This document shows, one piece after another, positions 16,455 through 25,416 of a stretch of DNA of 64,000 nucleotides. The DNA lies in contig NZ_FPCC01000010.1 in NCBI RefSeq assembly GCF_900116875.1, positions 62,001 through 126,000 of the forward strand, written 5' to 3'. Made by a program: the position numbers and the translations under genes. Within the stretch, counting starts at the first letter, position 1, and each line of letters starts with the position of its first letter. The notes under the pieces were generated by a model, which saw only the letters and a list, made by a program, of their open reading frames with translations, was not told the DNA's origin and did not search any database. This DNA is from Butyrivibrio sp. INlla21. GTDB lineage: Bacteria > Bacillota > Clostridia > Lachnospirales > Lachnospiraceae.

Positions 16455-17543
16455 TCAGAGTTTAAGATCGCCCTCTTTTACCCATCCGAGCTTAACAACG
16501 CCGGTGTGAATGATAAGAGATAAAACTGCGGGAAGTACAAAAGAAATAAGTACAAGTCCAAGCCAGTCAAATCCTGTGATAGCTGTCTTGGTACCCGCTG
16601 CGATATCATTAACCCATCCTGTATATACACCGATCTGACCAACAAGTCCGCAAGTTCCCATACCTGATGAAACAGGTGCGCCGTTCATCTTGAGCTTAAA
16701 GATGCAAGTTGCGATAGGTCCTGTGATCGCAGATGCAAGTGTAGGTGCGATCCATACTCTGGGATTCTTAACGATGTTACCCATCTGAAGCATTGATGTT
16801 CCGATACCCTGTGAAACAAGGCCGCCCCACTTATTCTCCTTGAAAGAGATAACGGCGAATCCGACCATCTGAGCACAACATCCCGCAACCGCTGCTCCGC
16901 CTGCAAGACCTGTAAGACCAAGCGCTGCACAGATAGCTGCCGATGAAATAGGAAGTGTAAGCGCCATGCCCACAACTACGGAAACGAGGATTCCCATAAG
17001 GAAAGGCTGAAGCTCTGTGGCCCACATGATAACGTTACCCACAGCCATAGCCGCTTTTCCGAGCGGTGGTGCGATGAGCCATGACAAAAGCACGCCCACA
17101 CCTATAGTAACAAGGGGAGTTACAAGGATATCAACCTTGGTCTCCTTTGAAATAGCTTTACCAAACTCTGCAGCGATAATAGCTACAAAAAGTACTGCGA
17201 GAGGACCGCCCGCTCCGCCGAGTGCGTTAGCAGCAAATCCTACAGTGATCATAGAAAAAAGAGCAAGTGGCGGACACTTAAGTGCATATCCTATTGCCAC
17301 CGCCATAGCAGGTCCGCTCATTGCGGAAGCAAGTCCGCCTACCGTGTAGTCAACTCCTGCCACTGTTGCAACATTCTGCATCAAAAACGGAATCTGAAAC
17401 TGTGTTCCGATGGTATTGATAATTGTTCCGATAAGAAGTGAACAAAAAAGTCCCTGTGCCATCGCACCGAGCGCATCAATACCGTAACGTTTTAAGGAAA
17501 TCTCAATGTCTTTCCTCTTCAAAAAGTCCTTCAATTTTTTCAT
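16455..17543 (-). CDS. PTS EIIC-type membrane protein of the PfoR group
   Basis: A 362-residue integral membrane protein with about ten hydrophobic segments and glycine-rich loops, among them the SAMSGPAMAVAIGYALK and GGAGGPLAVLF stretches. This is the PTS_EIIC_2 family, whose best-known member PfoR was named as a toxin regulator. The segment RYGIDALGAMAQGLF near residue 20 is typical of the family start. No PTS EIIA or EIIB gene is near, so sugar phosphorylation is doubtful and the substrate unknown. The start has a GAGG site. Confidence 0.75.
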   Translation of the reverse strand: MKKLKDFLKRKDIEISLKRYGIDALGAMAQGLFCSLLIGTIINTIGTQFQIPFLMQNVATVAGVDYTVGGLASAMSGPAMAVAIGYALKCPPLALFSMITVGFAANALGGAGGPLAVLFVAIIAAEFGKAISKETKVDILVTPLVTIGVGVLLSWLIAPPLGKAAMAVGNVIMWATELQPFLMGILVSVVVGMALTLPISSAAICAALGLTGLAGGAAVAGCCAQMVGFAVISFKENKWGGLVSQGIGTSMLQMGNIVKNPRVWIAPTLASAITGPIATCIFKLKMNGAPVSSGMGTCGLVGQIGVYTGWVNDIAAGTKTAITGFDWLGLVLISFVLPAVLSLIIHTGVVKLGWVKEGDLKL

Positions 17544-17620
17544 CTCCTCTTTTTGTTCTATTATTTAGAACTATCGAGATTTATTCTACCATAGACGCCC
17601 CGATTTTTTAATCTTAAATT

Positions 17621-18469
17621 CTAACAGTTACCTGTATATACAAATTCAAGATTTTCTCTTGCCACCTCGGCAAGACGATAGACCTTTTGAACATCCGTCG
17701 CGTCACGGTCCGTCATTTTAAATCTTGGGAAAAATCTGGAGATATGAAGAGGAATTTTTTTACCTGTAATTACTTCCAAGTCTTTTACCCACTTGGATAA
17801 TTCTCTGATCTCTTCTTCGCTGTCGTTCTCACCGGGAATAATAAGGGTAGTAAGCTCCACGTGACAATTCTTCGCCGCCCCTTCTATGAAAGCCATCGTC
17901 TGCTCTCTGTTTCCACCGATAACTCTTTGATAATAATCATCCGTAAAGCCTTTCAGATCGATGTTCATGGCATCGATATACGGAGCAAGCTCATCAAGAA
18001 CAGAAAGCTCTGCCGTTCCCGCCGTTACCATGACGGTTTTTAGATCATGCTCTTTGGCAAGCCTTGCCGTATCAAGAACAAATTCATATCCGACAAGCGG
18101 CTCGTTGTAGGTAAAAGCGATACCGATATTCCCTTTGGCTTTTGTTTCAATCGCAATCTCAACCAGCTCTTTGGGTGTTATAACTTCCGCATCCTTCGCA
18201 TACATTTTTGCTTCTTCCGACCATGAGATCTCATTATTCTGGCAAAAAGGGCAACGAAGATTGCAACCAAAACTTCCTACCGACAAAATATAGCTTCCGG
18301 GGAAAAAATTATTCAAAGGCTTTTTCTCTATAGGGTCAAGCGCAAGGCTTGATACTTTCCCATAGTTATACGCCACAACTTTGCCGTCTCTTACAGTCCT
18401 TGCACCGCAAAAGCCAAGCTCGCCTTCATTTATCTCGCAGTGTCTGAAACACACGTGACAATTTGCCAT
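17621..18469 (-). CDS. amrS: AmmeMemoRadiSam system radical SAM enzyme (AmrS)
   Basis: A 282-residue radical SAM protein. The [4Fe-4S] motif is CNLRCPFC, in the form CxxxCxxC. Additional N-terminal cysteines (CHVCFRHC...GFCGAR) resemble those of pyruvate formate-lyase activating enzymes and are typical of AmrS. The gene is 47 bases downstream of the AMMECR1/MEMO fusion gene, the other half of this conserved triad. The reaction carried out by the system is not established. The start has a GGAGG site. Confidence 0.9.
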   Translation of the reverse strand: MANCHVCFRHCEINEGELGFCGARTVRDGKVVAYNYGKVSSLALDPIEKKPLNNFFPGSYILSVGSFGCNLRCPFCQNNEISWSEEAKMYAKDAEVITPKELVEIAIETKAKGNIGIAFTYNEPLVGYEFVLDTARLAKEHDLKTVMVTAGTAELSVLDELAPYIDAMNIDLKGFTDDYYQRVIGGNREQTMAFIEGAAKNCHVELTTLIIPGENDSEEEIRELSKWVKDLEVITGKKIPLHISRFFPRFKMTDRDATDVQKVYRLAEVARENLEFVYTGNC

Positions 18470-18516
18470 ATTTCCTCCTACCGTCTATCCGTGACAAAGC
18501 GCTTTGATTCAAGCGA

Positions 18517-19902
18517 TCAGTAGTGCCTCACAACTTCAAATCGCTGCAATGTATAAGGTTCATCCTCACGGATTCCGCCCTTTTGCCTTGCTATATCTAT
18601 CTGCTGCTCTATCGTGTCAACGCCGTCGAGATTCGGAAGAAGGAGTCCCCTCTTGTATCCGTGGCTCACTATAACGCCGTAGCGCTTAACATCAAGTTCA
18701 TCCGGCGAATCTATGTCTTCAGTATCACCAAGAACATCAACACTTATATCAAGGAATTTAAGTTCGTCTTCCGTTATCGGGTCAAACCTCGGATCTCTGC
18801 TGCATGCACTTATTCCGTTTTGAATTATCTCTTTTGCGATATTATCTTGAGTTGCTGCAATTGTGCCTATGCAGCCGCGGAGCTGCCCAAGCTTATGAAT
18901 GGAAACAAAAGTGCCTGCGCTTCTTGAAAGCATGTCAGAAGGAAGATCATCCGGCACTTCAAGCTCAACATGATACTTGACCCAAGACTCAACGCTCGCC
19001 CTTGCAAGCCTTACATACTCATCACTTGAATCAGCTTTCTCCTTGCATTCTTTTAAAATTCTTTTTTCAAAGTCTCTAAGAAAATGTCTGTTGTCATCTT
19101 CTTTCTCAGGATAAAAAGTACAGATTCCGTAGCCAACGCCCGTGACATCCTGATGTGACAGCTTGGTAGCTTTAACCCCAAGTCCGTCAAAAGCTCCCGC
19201 CATTATCACAAAAGATCTGTGACCGCATTCCGCTGCTTTTTGACAGAAGTTTTCATCAAATTCAAGGAGCTTACCGAAATCAGCATTTCCGCACACTTCC
19301 ATGATCCGTTCGTCATACTCGGGACCTTCTTTAGCAAAACCGTATGGTCCGTAGCTCTGAAGCTTATGCGAAAGATCGCCGCTTGCTATAAAGACAACAT
19401 TTTTTCCGGATTCATTAACCGCCTCCGCTATGAGCTTCCCGAATCTGTAGTGATCGGTAAGCGGAAGTCCCGAAAGAGCTATCCTCACTATCTTTCCGCC
19501 GGTATATTTCTTTCTTACAAACCAAAGGGGAACCATGGTTCCGTGATCCAAAGACGGATCTCTTTCACCCATTGTTCCCGCAGGAAAATCTATGCTGTCA
19601 GCTTTCATTCGGATCAGGTCTGCAAGCTCGTAGTCATAATCCTCGTTAAATTTAACGTCGGGTGCCCCAAACGCACCAAAATCTCCCGTCGCTGCGCGGC
19701 CGGGAGATATATGGAAATAGTCCGCATACATCACAGAATGCGGACTTGTGATTATTATTGTGTCAGGCTTAAGCGCCGCCACCTCTTCGGCGACTTTTTC
19801 ATAAGCCCTCGTTGTCTCGATGATCTGATCCTCTCCGCCTCTTCCGACTTGCGGAACGATAAGCGGCGGATGCGGTACCATAAATGCAGCTTGAATCGGC
19901 AT
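18517..19902 (-). CDS. AmmeMemoRadiSam MEMO/AMMECR1 fusion protein (AmrB-AmrA)
   Basis: A 461-residue fusion. Residues about 1-265 are a MEMO domain, related to extradiol dioxygenases (FMVPHPPLIVP, SPHSV, and the later ASGDLSH and GHRSFVIMAG stretches). Residues about 290-461 are AMMECR1 (LRGCIGTI...ISACSRDPRF...SHGYKRGLLLP). The three AmmeMemoRadiSam families occur together across bacteria and archaea; here two are fused and the third follows. The ATG at 19902 has AAAGGAGG upstream; a start 14 codons earlier is poorer. The histidine kinase gene ends 58 bases upstream, so the two-component system may share this transcript. Confidence 0.9.
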   Translation of the reverse strand: MPIQAAFMVPHPPLIVPQVGRGGEDQIIETTRAYEKVAEEVAALKPDTIIITSPHSVMYADYFHISPGRAATGDFGAFGAPDVKFNEDYDYELADLIRMKADSIDFPAGTMGERDPSLDHGTMVPLWFVRKKYTGGKIVRIALSGLPLTDHYRFGKLIAEAVNESGKNVVFIASGDLSHKLQSYGPYGFAKEGPEYDERIMEVCGNADFGKLLEFDENFCQKAAECGHRSFVIMAGAFDGLGVKATKLSHQDVTGVGYGICTFYPEKEDDNRHFLRDFEKRILKECKEKADSSDEYVRLARASVESWVKYHVELEVPDDLPSDMLSRSAGTFVSIHKLGQLRGCIGTIAATQDNIAKEIIQNGISACSRDPRFDPITEDELKFLDISVDVLGDTEDIDSPDELDVKRYGVIVSHGYKRGLLLPNLDGVDTIEQQIDIARQKGGIREDEPYTLQRFEVVRHY

Positions 19903-19960
19903 GTTCTTTCCTCCTTTAGCATCACTCGTATTCTGTATACCCACTGCCTTTCCCCTTACA

Positions 19961-21226
19961 TTAAGGCAGAACTATCATGATACGCGTTCCCAGCTCCGTT
20001 CTGGAAAGTACTTCGAAATGACCTCCGTGCCTGTCTACTATCCACTTGGCTATGGAAAGACCAAGGCCCGTTCCGTCGTATGTTCTTGCTTTATCGGCGC
20101 GGTAGAATCGCTCAAACATGTGCTCCACATCAGCCTGCGACATACCGATACCCATGTCCTGAACCATGAGATACGGGCGATCGTCTTCGGTCATTCCGAC
20201 TCCAAGTATGATCTCATCTCCGGGATTGGTATACTTGGCAGCGTTGTCCACAAGTATTCTGACTGCCTGTTTTAAAAGCATTCGGTCGGCGTCTACCACA
20301 ACATCCTCTTCGCTCTTACGGAACCTATAGGGATGCGTTTCATCTATCATAAAGGACTCTTCGTATATTTCCTGCATAAGATTACCGAGCGACACAGGCT
20401 CTTTTGACAATACAGTCTTTCCGCTGTCGCCTCTTGCAAGAAAAAGAAGCTGCTCTACAAGACGGTTCATGTGATCCGCTTCATGAGAAATAGCGGAAAT
20501 GGATTCATCAAGTACTTTTTCATCGGAGGTTCCCCAGCGCTCCAACATCTGTGCATAGCCCTGAATCACGGCGATAGGTGTCCTAAGCTCATGTGATGCG
20601 TCGTTTACAAAACGCGCCTGCTGCCTGTATGAATCTTTTAACCTTTCTATCAAATGATTGACAGACTGCTCTACTCCCAAAAGCTCTTGATCATGAAGGT
20701 AAACATACTGATTCTCATCGGGCGCTACGTGCTCTATGGCATCCTCGATCAGTCTGTATTTATCTTCGGAAAAAGCAAGTCTGTTGAGCTCATCGGCTTT
20801 CTCTGCCACATCCCTAAGGGGAGACAATGTTCTGTGTGCTCTTGAAGACACAGACGGAAGGGAGATCAGAACTCCCAACAGCTGCAATAAATAAAGTGCA
20901 CCTACCAGAATTGCTATTCTGGCAAACACGTCAAAAAAGCCGACGGTCATAAGCACTTTACCGTCCATTGATCTGACTCGGTACGCGAGATCCGTTATCA
21001 AGCCGTTTTCAACGATAAAATCTCTGTGTCTTTTAAATGCGAAGCTTCCTATAACTTCGAGTTCTTTCATATACGCCCAGAAAACATTAAGAAGTACAAA
21101 GATAAGAAAGTCCATCTTAAAGTACAACTCAAGCTTGGTTCTTGAGATCATCCACACAATACGGTGTGCGATGGACTTCATATTTTTGGACGGGCGGTTA
21201 TTATTGTTGTTCGGATTTGATGACAT
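19961..21226 (-). CDS. Sensor histidine kinase
   Basis: A 421-residue membrane kinase. Two membrane helices (about residues 38-58 and 104-126) enclose a short extracellular loop. The phosphoacceptor histidine is in DASHELRTP, and the ATPase domain has the N box (VDNAAKY), DMGIGM and GTGLGLSIAKW. Between the second helix and the H box is a linker of about 75 residues without a clear HAMP. The gene overlaps the end of the response regulator gene by 26 bases. The signal is unknown. Confidence 0.92.
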   Translation of the reverse strand: MSSNPNNNNNRPSKNMKSIAHRIVWMISRTKLELYFKMDFLIFVLLNVFWAYMKELEVIGSFAFKRHRDFIVENGLITDLAYRVRSMDGKVLMTVGFFDVFARIAILVGALYLLQLLGVLISLPSVSSRAHRTLSPLRDVAEKADELNRLAFSEDKYRLIEDAIEHVAPDENQYVYLHDQELLGVEQSVNHLIERLKDSYRQQARFVNDASHELRTPIAVIQGYAQMLERWGTSDEKVLDESISAISHEADHMNRLVEQLLFLARGDSGKTVLSKEPVSLGNLMQEIYEESFMIDETHPYRFRKSEEDVVVDADRMLLKQAVRILVDNAAKYTNPGDEIILGVGMTEDDRPYLMVQDMGIGMSQADVEHMFERFYRADKARTYDGTGLGLSIAKWIVDRHGGHFEVLSRTELGTRIMIVLP

Positions 21227-21920
21227 AACCCACTCCCCTTACGGTTGTGATCATATTTACATCATAGACGTCGTCAATCTTGGAGCGCAGATATCTTATG
21301 TACACGTCGATCATGTTGGTCTCTCCCACATAATCATAGCCGCATACTTTCTCAAGAAGTGTGTCTCTGGAAAGAACGATGTCTTTGTTTTTGAGTAGCA
21401 TTTCAAGCATCAAAAACTCACGATTGGTCAAGGTAATGCCATGTCCATCGTAAGTAACTTCTCGTTTCTTTTCATCAAGTCTAAGTTTCTGCCAGGTGTA
21501 GATACCGTCGGAATTTTGCTCGGTATCATTGGTATTTAAAGCTCCCGCGGCATTCTTACCGTGGAGTTTAAGCGCAACTCTGATCCTGGCAAGGAGCTCT
21601 TCGATGGCGAAGGGCTTGGTGATATAATCCACTGCCCCGCCATCGAGTCCCGATACTTTATCCATCACCGCATCTCTTGCGGTCAACAATATTGTAGGTG
21701 TCGGCTTATCCTGCATAAGGCGCCGTAAAACTTCAAGACCGTTGAGCCCCGGCAACATGATGTCCAAAAGAATGAGATCGTAGTCTCCTTCTATTGCCAT
21801 CTTAAGTCCTTCTCTTCCGTCAAAGGCTTTGCTGACTTCATATCCTTCGTGCTGCAATTCCAGCTCAACGAATCTTGCCAGTTTTTCTTCATCTTCTACA
21901 ATCAGTAAATGCGCTGCCAT
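21201..21920 (-). CDS. OmpR/PhoB-family response regulator
   Basis: A 239-residue regulator. The receiver domain has the phospho-acceptor aspartate in LILLDIMLPG, the conserved threonine and the KPFAIEELLARI lysine. A winged-helix DNA-binding domain covers about residues 140-235. It overlaps its kinase gene and begins three bases after the DUF4342 gene ends. Gene targets cannot be read from the sequence; the adjacent AmrAB/AmrS genes are candidates because they follow on the same strand. Confidence 0.93.
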   Translation of the reverse strand: MAAHLLIVEDEEKLARFVELELQHEGYEVSKAFDGREGLKMAIEGDYDLILLDIMLPGLNGLEVLRRLMQDKPTPTILLTARDAVMDKVSGLDGGAVDYITKPFAIEELLARIRVALKLHGKNAAGALNTNDTEQNSDGIYTWQKLRLDEKKREVTYDGHGITLTNREFLMLEMLLKNKDIVLSRDTLLEKVCGYDYVGETNMIDVYIRYLRSKIDDVYDVNMITTVRGVGYVIKSEQQ

Positions 21921-21923
21921 GCA

Positions 21924-22442
21924 TTACTCCTCACGGAAACTGTCTTTTACCTGCTCGGCTGTTTCCTTTGCTTTATCTACTACATCATTGACCTTCTTGA
22001 GGTCATCTTTTCCGTAAAATTTATAATTCCAGTCAAAGAACAATGAAACAACTATTAGAACGAGTACTGCCCACCATCCAAAGATGAGTGTAAGGATCGC
22101 AAGCCAAAGTGGAATATTGATAACGTGCTCGCCTTTACGTGTAATCTCAACATAATTGTTTGAAAGAAAATCAATGGCTCTTTTAAGGAATTCTTTTACC
22201 TTCTTTCCGAAATCACCACTGCAAGCTTTCGCTTTGCCAACAGGAACCATCTCATAAGATGCATCCGTGGTATATTCCGTGGAGTGTACTTGCTGCTCGG
22301 GTCCTTTGACCTTGCCTTGCTTCTCAAGTATTATCATTGCATCAAGTAAATCTCCGTTTGCTTCGCCGAGTGCTGCTTTTGCTTCTTCATAGCTTACATC
22401 TGCTCTTGTTCTTAATTTTTCAATCTTTTCAAATTCATCCAT
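21924..22442 (-). CDS. DUF4342 membrane protein with UBA-like N-terminus
   Basis: A 172-residue protein. Residues about 1-42 look like a UBA/TS-N three-helix domain (RTRADVSYEEAKAAL...GDLLDAMIILEKQG). A short linker follows, then two closely spaced hydrophobic segments (about 113-138), and a charged helical C-terminus. This order matches DUF4342. The function is unknown. It is just upstream of the response regulator, so it may take part in that signalling unit, perhaps as a membrane adaptor. Confidence 0.75.
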   Translation of the reverse strand: MDEFEKIEKLRTRADVSYEEAKAALGEANGDLLDAMIILEKQGKVKGPEQQVHSTEYTTDASYEMVPVGKAKACSGDFGKKVKEFLKRAIDFLSNNYVEITRKGEHVINIPLWLAILTLIFGWWAVLVLIVVSLFFDWNYKFYGKDDLKKVNDVVDKAKETAEQVKDSFREE

Positions 22443-22559
22443 TTTGTGTTCCCTTTCTCCTCATTAGGAAAGATTGTTTTTGTTTACAATGACAAATATA
22501 TAGTCCGTAAATTAAACAATCCTTGGAGTAAGATTAAAAATAGATTAATAACAGTATAC

Positions 22560-22588
22560 TTGATATTAATCCGAGTTACACCTATAAT
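22560..22588 (+). promoter_or_regulatory. Sigma-A type promoter of the folT-folC transcript
   Basis: TTGATA (22560-22565) and TATAAT (22583-22588) are separated by exactly 17 bases. Transcription should start near 22595, about 12 bases before the riboswitch. Confidence 0.88.
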
Positions 22589-22606
22589 ACAGAAGAAATT
22601 AAGAAT

Positions 22607-22701
22607 GCAGAGTAGACTGTAAAGCGTCAAGTGCTAAGTGAACAGGGAGTTGTCATTTAGACGAAGGTTTTGTCCGCGGTTTTATGGTCGCATCCCGCTG
22701 C
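22607..22701 (+). ncRNA. THF riboswitch
   Basis: The leader shows the conserved pieces of the tetrahydrofolate aptamer in order: AGAGTAGA, GCGTCAAGTG, GGGAGTTGTC and GACGAAGG, closed by GCAG (22607-22610) pairing with CTGC (22698-22701). It lies directly before a folate transporter gene, the usual setting in Clostridia. The ligand is reduced folate. Confidence 0.88.
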
Positions 22702-22720
22702 TACATAGCGAAGTGTTAAG

Positions 22721-22758
22721 CACCTCCGTTGTAGTAAAAAGGAAACTGCAAGGAGGTG
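22721..22758 (+). promoter_or_regulatory. Expression platform: anti-Shine-Dalgarno and ribosome binding site of folT
   Basis: CACCTCC (22721-22727) is exactly complementary to GGAGGTG (22752-22758), which holds the folT ribosome binding site nine bases before the ATG. Pairing would hide the site. GCTAC at the aptamer's closing stem can also pair with the GTAG after the anti-SD, offering a switch between two folds. Control at translation initiation is therefore likely. Confidence 0.75.
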
Positions 22759-22765
22759 TATTTAT

Positions 22766-23281
22766 ATGAATAAATTAAAAGAAACAAGAATACTCACCCT
22801 TGCTGCCATGCTCACGGCAGTAGGAATAATACTGGGATTATTTAAGATTCCCATCAGCCAGATCATTGAGATCCGCTTCGGGTCACTCCCGATCGCTGTA
22901 GCCGGCATGTCCCTCGGCCCCGGAATCGCAGCTGTTGTCGGCGCACTTATTGATATCGGAGGCTACCTCGTAAAACCCACAGGCCCCTTTTTCCCCGGTT
23001 TTACCATAAGCGGAATTGTAAGCGGCCTTATCTTCGGAGCAATCCTTTATAAAAAAGAGCTCCATCCCGTAAGAATACTCGTTGCTTTACTTATCCATAC
23101 TCTTGTTGTCGGAATTATCATGAATACATTCTGGCTTGACTTCATGTACATCAAAAAAGGCTTTTTTATCACACTTATGGCGAGACTTCCTAAAGAACTG
23201 GCCATGATACCGATCAACTACATCTTATTATCAATTTTCTTATTTGCAATATCCAGGATCAAAGATTATGCAGAAGTATAA
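22766..23281 (+). CDS. folT: ECF folate transporter S component
   Basis: The 171-residue membrane protein binds folate for an energy-coupling-factor transporter. It has about five to six hydrophobic segments and the S-component pattern near the N-terminus (LAAMLTAVGIILG). The identity rests on the family look together with the THF riboswitch upstream and folC downstream. The shared EcfA/EcfT module is not in the window and is expected elsewhere. Confidence 0.9.
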   Translation: MNKLKETRILTLAAMLTAVGIILGLFKIPISQIIEIRFGSLPIAVAGMSLGPGIAAVVGALIDIGGYLVKPTGPFFPGFTISGIVSGLIFGAILYKKELHPVRILVALLIHTLVVGIIMNTFWLDFMYIKKGFFITLMARLPKELAMIPINYILLSIFLFAISRIKDYAEV

Positions 23282-24551
23282 CTATAAAGAGGCAATTTCT
23301 TTTTTTGAGGAATTGCCTCATTTTGAACCACCAAAAGATAATAAAGATCCAAAGAAAGATTTCTTTTCATTGGACGCCGAGCTTTCTCTTCTTGAGAAGC
23401 TCGGCAACCCCCAATACGGGCTAAGATATATTCATGTTGCGGGCACCAACGGAAAAGGGTCTACCGTCGCTTACATAACATCAATCCTTTTGGAAGCCGG
23501 AAAGACCGTCGGAACTTTTGCTTCTCCTTTTTTATTTAGGTACAACGAACTCTTTAAGGTAAATAACGTTGATATCACGGATGAGGATTTTGCGGAAATC
23601 TTTTCCATGGTAAAGCCCGCTTATGACGAGCTTGCCTCTGAAGGAATATATCCAAGCGAATATGAGATTCTGACCTCAATGTCTTTTCTTTATTTTAGGG
23701 AAAAGAACTGCAATATCGTTGTTATGGAAGTAAGTCTCGGCGGACGTGTTGATACGACCAACGTAATCCCGGCTCCGTTTGCTACGGTTATAACTCCGAT
23801 CAGCTACGATCACATGTCGATCCTCGGAAACACACTTACCGAGATTGCTACCGAGAAAGCGGGGATAATAAAGACAGGCACAATTGTCGTTTCTCCTATG
23901 CAGGATCGCGAAGTTAAAGATGTTCTTGAAAAGACATGCTCTGAAAAAGCCGTTCGTCTTGTATATTTTGATTCTCCCAAAGTGATCGAGAGAAGTTTGC
24001 AGGAGCAGGTGTTTGAATTTAACGGAGTTACTTGCAGAACAAAGCTCCTCGGAACCTACCAGATCGATAACGCTGCGCAGGCAATATGCACTTGCATTAA
24101 ACTAAGGGAAAAAGGCTATAAGATTTCCGATGATGCTATAGAACAGGGAATAGCTAAAACCGAGTGGTTCGGACGCTTTACGATCGTAAGAGAAAATCCG
24201 TATGTCATCATCGACGGCGGACACAACAGACAGGGCGCAGCGGTCCTTAGGCAATCTTTGGAAGAATATTTTCCGGGTAAAAAGATAACGTTTATACTCG
24301 GACTTCTTGCGGATAAAGAAGTGGATATTATCCTGGATGAACTTATGCCTATAGCCGATAAATGCTACGTTACCGCGGTTCCGAACAAAAGAACCATGAA
24401 TCCTTTAGATCTTGCAAAAATGATTAACACTCGCGGCGTCGAAGCGATTATAATAGAAAAAGAGATATCGTACGACCGAATTCTTCAGGAGAATGAAGTT
24501 ATCTGCATTGCAGGATCTTTGTATCTGATAAAAGAAATTGGAAATTTTTAA
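23268..24551 (+). CDS. folC: Folylpolyglutamate synthase / dihydrofolate synthase
   Basis: The 427-residue Mur-ligase-fold enzyme adds glutamate to folates and so traps them in the cell. It has the ATP loop GTNGKGS, the SPFLFRYNE segment, the VSLGGRVDTTN motif and a C-terminal domain with DGGHNRQG. The ATG at 23268 lies inside the last codons of folT (14-base overlap) with AGGA upstream, so uptake and retention of folate are translated together and sit under the same riboswitch. Confidence 0.94.
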   Translation: MQKYNYKEAISFFEELPHFEPPKDNKDPKKDFFSLDAELSLLEKLGNPQYGLRYIHVAGTNGKGSTVAYITSILLEAGKTVGTFASPFLFRYNELFKVNNVDITDEDFAEIFSMVKPAYDELASEGIYPSEYEILTSMSFLYFREKNCNIVVMEVSLGGRVDTTNVIPAPFATVITPISYDHMSILGNTLTEIATEKAGIIKTGTIVVSPMQDREVKDVLEKTCSEKAVRLVYFDSPKVIERSLQEQVFEFNGVTCRTKLLGTYQIDNAAQAICTCIKLREKGYKISDDAIEQGIAKTEWFGRFTIVRENPYVIIDGGHNRQGAAVLRQSLEEYFPGKKITFILGLLADKEVDIILDELMPIADKCYVTAVPNKRTMNPLDLAKMINTRGVEAIIIEKEISYDRILQENEVICIAGSLYLIKEIGNF

Positions 24552-24580
24552 GTATAAGATAATCTCCGAGAGGATTCCTT

Positions 24581-25414
24581 ATGAAGATTAAATGTGATTA
24601 TTGCGGAAATACTTACGAGGATACTTAACATGCATGTCCCGACTGCAGCGCCCCAAATCCATCACACAAGAATGAAAAGGGCCCCAAGACCATTGAAGAA
24701 TTAAAGAAGTGGTACAAAGACAGGAAGCTTCCTGCTCCTGAAGTAACTCGCTTTTTTATTGGCGTGGATTATAAGAAGCCCAAAGCATTTGGAATCTATA
24801 AGGATGATAACGGAGATTTTGTTGTCTACAAAAACAAAGCAGACGGTTCAAGAGCCGTCCGCTATAAAGGTGCCGATGAAGAATACGCTGTAAATGAGCT
24901 TCTTCAAAGACTTAAAGATGAGATCGTTCATCAGAAAAACTGTTCCGGAAGAAAAAAATCAACTTCCGTAACACGTTCTGTGCCTTCAAGCACTTCAAGC
25001 ACGACTAAAAATCAACGCTCTCTCCCCCTAATGGAAATAATTTCCATATCAATAGCCGCGTTCTGCATCCTGTTTGGTATCGCCTTGATCATGAGCTTCC
25101 CCGATCACAACGGATACTACAGATATGGTCATGGCGTATATTACAATTACGATGATCATTGGTTTTACTACGACACCGACAATTGGGTAGAGATCAGCCA
25201 AAACGATCCCATCCCAAGAGAAATATCGTCAAACTATGACGACTACTACATTTCCAGGAACTGGGATCAATCAATGGATACCACCAACTGGAATGATACA
25301 TCTTTTTATGACAGATACCACGTCTCGTCGGATAATGACTCTGATTCTGACTATGACTGGGGCGACAACGACACATGGGATTCAGATAATACCGACTGGG
25401 GTTCGGATTGGTGA
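24581..25414 (+). pseudogene. Zinc-ribbon membrane protein interrupted by an in-frame TAA
   Basis: Reading from the ATG at 24581, which has GAGAGG upstream, the first 15 codons give half a zinc ribbon (CDYCGNTYE). A TAA at 24626-24628 follows, and the same frame then continues with the other half (HACPDCSAPNP) without a stop to 25414. The rest has a membrane helix (about residues 155-175 of the whole) and a tyrosine- and aspartate-rich C-terminus. The two CxxC pairs belong to one fold, so the TAA is a nonsense change in a once intact gene of 277 codons. A shorter product from the GTG at 24764 has no good ribosome binding site. Confidence 0.75.
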
Positions 25415-25416
25415 TG

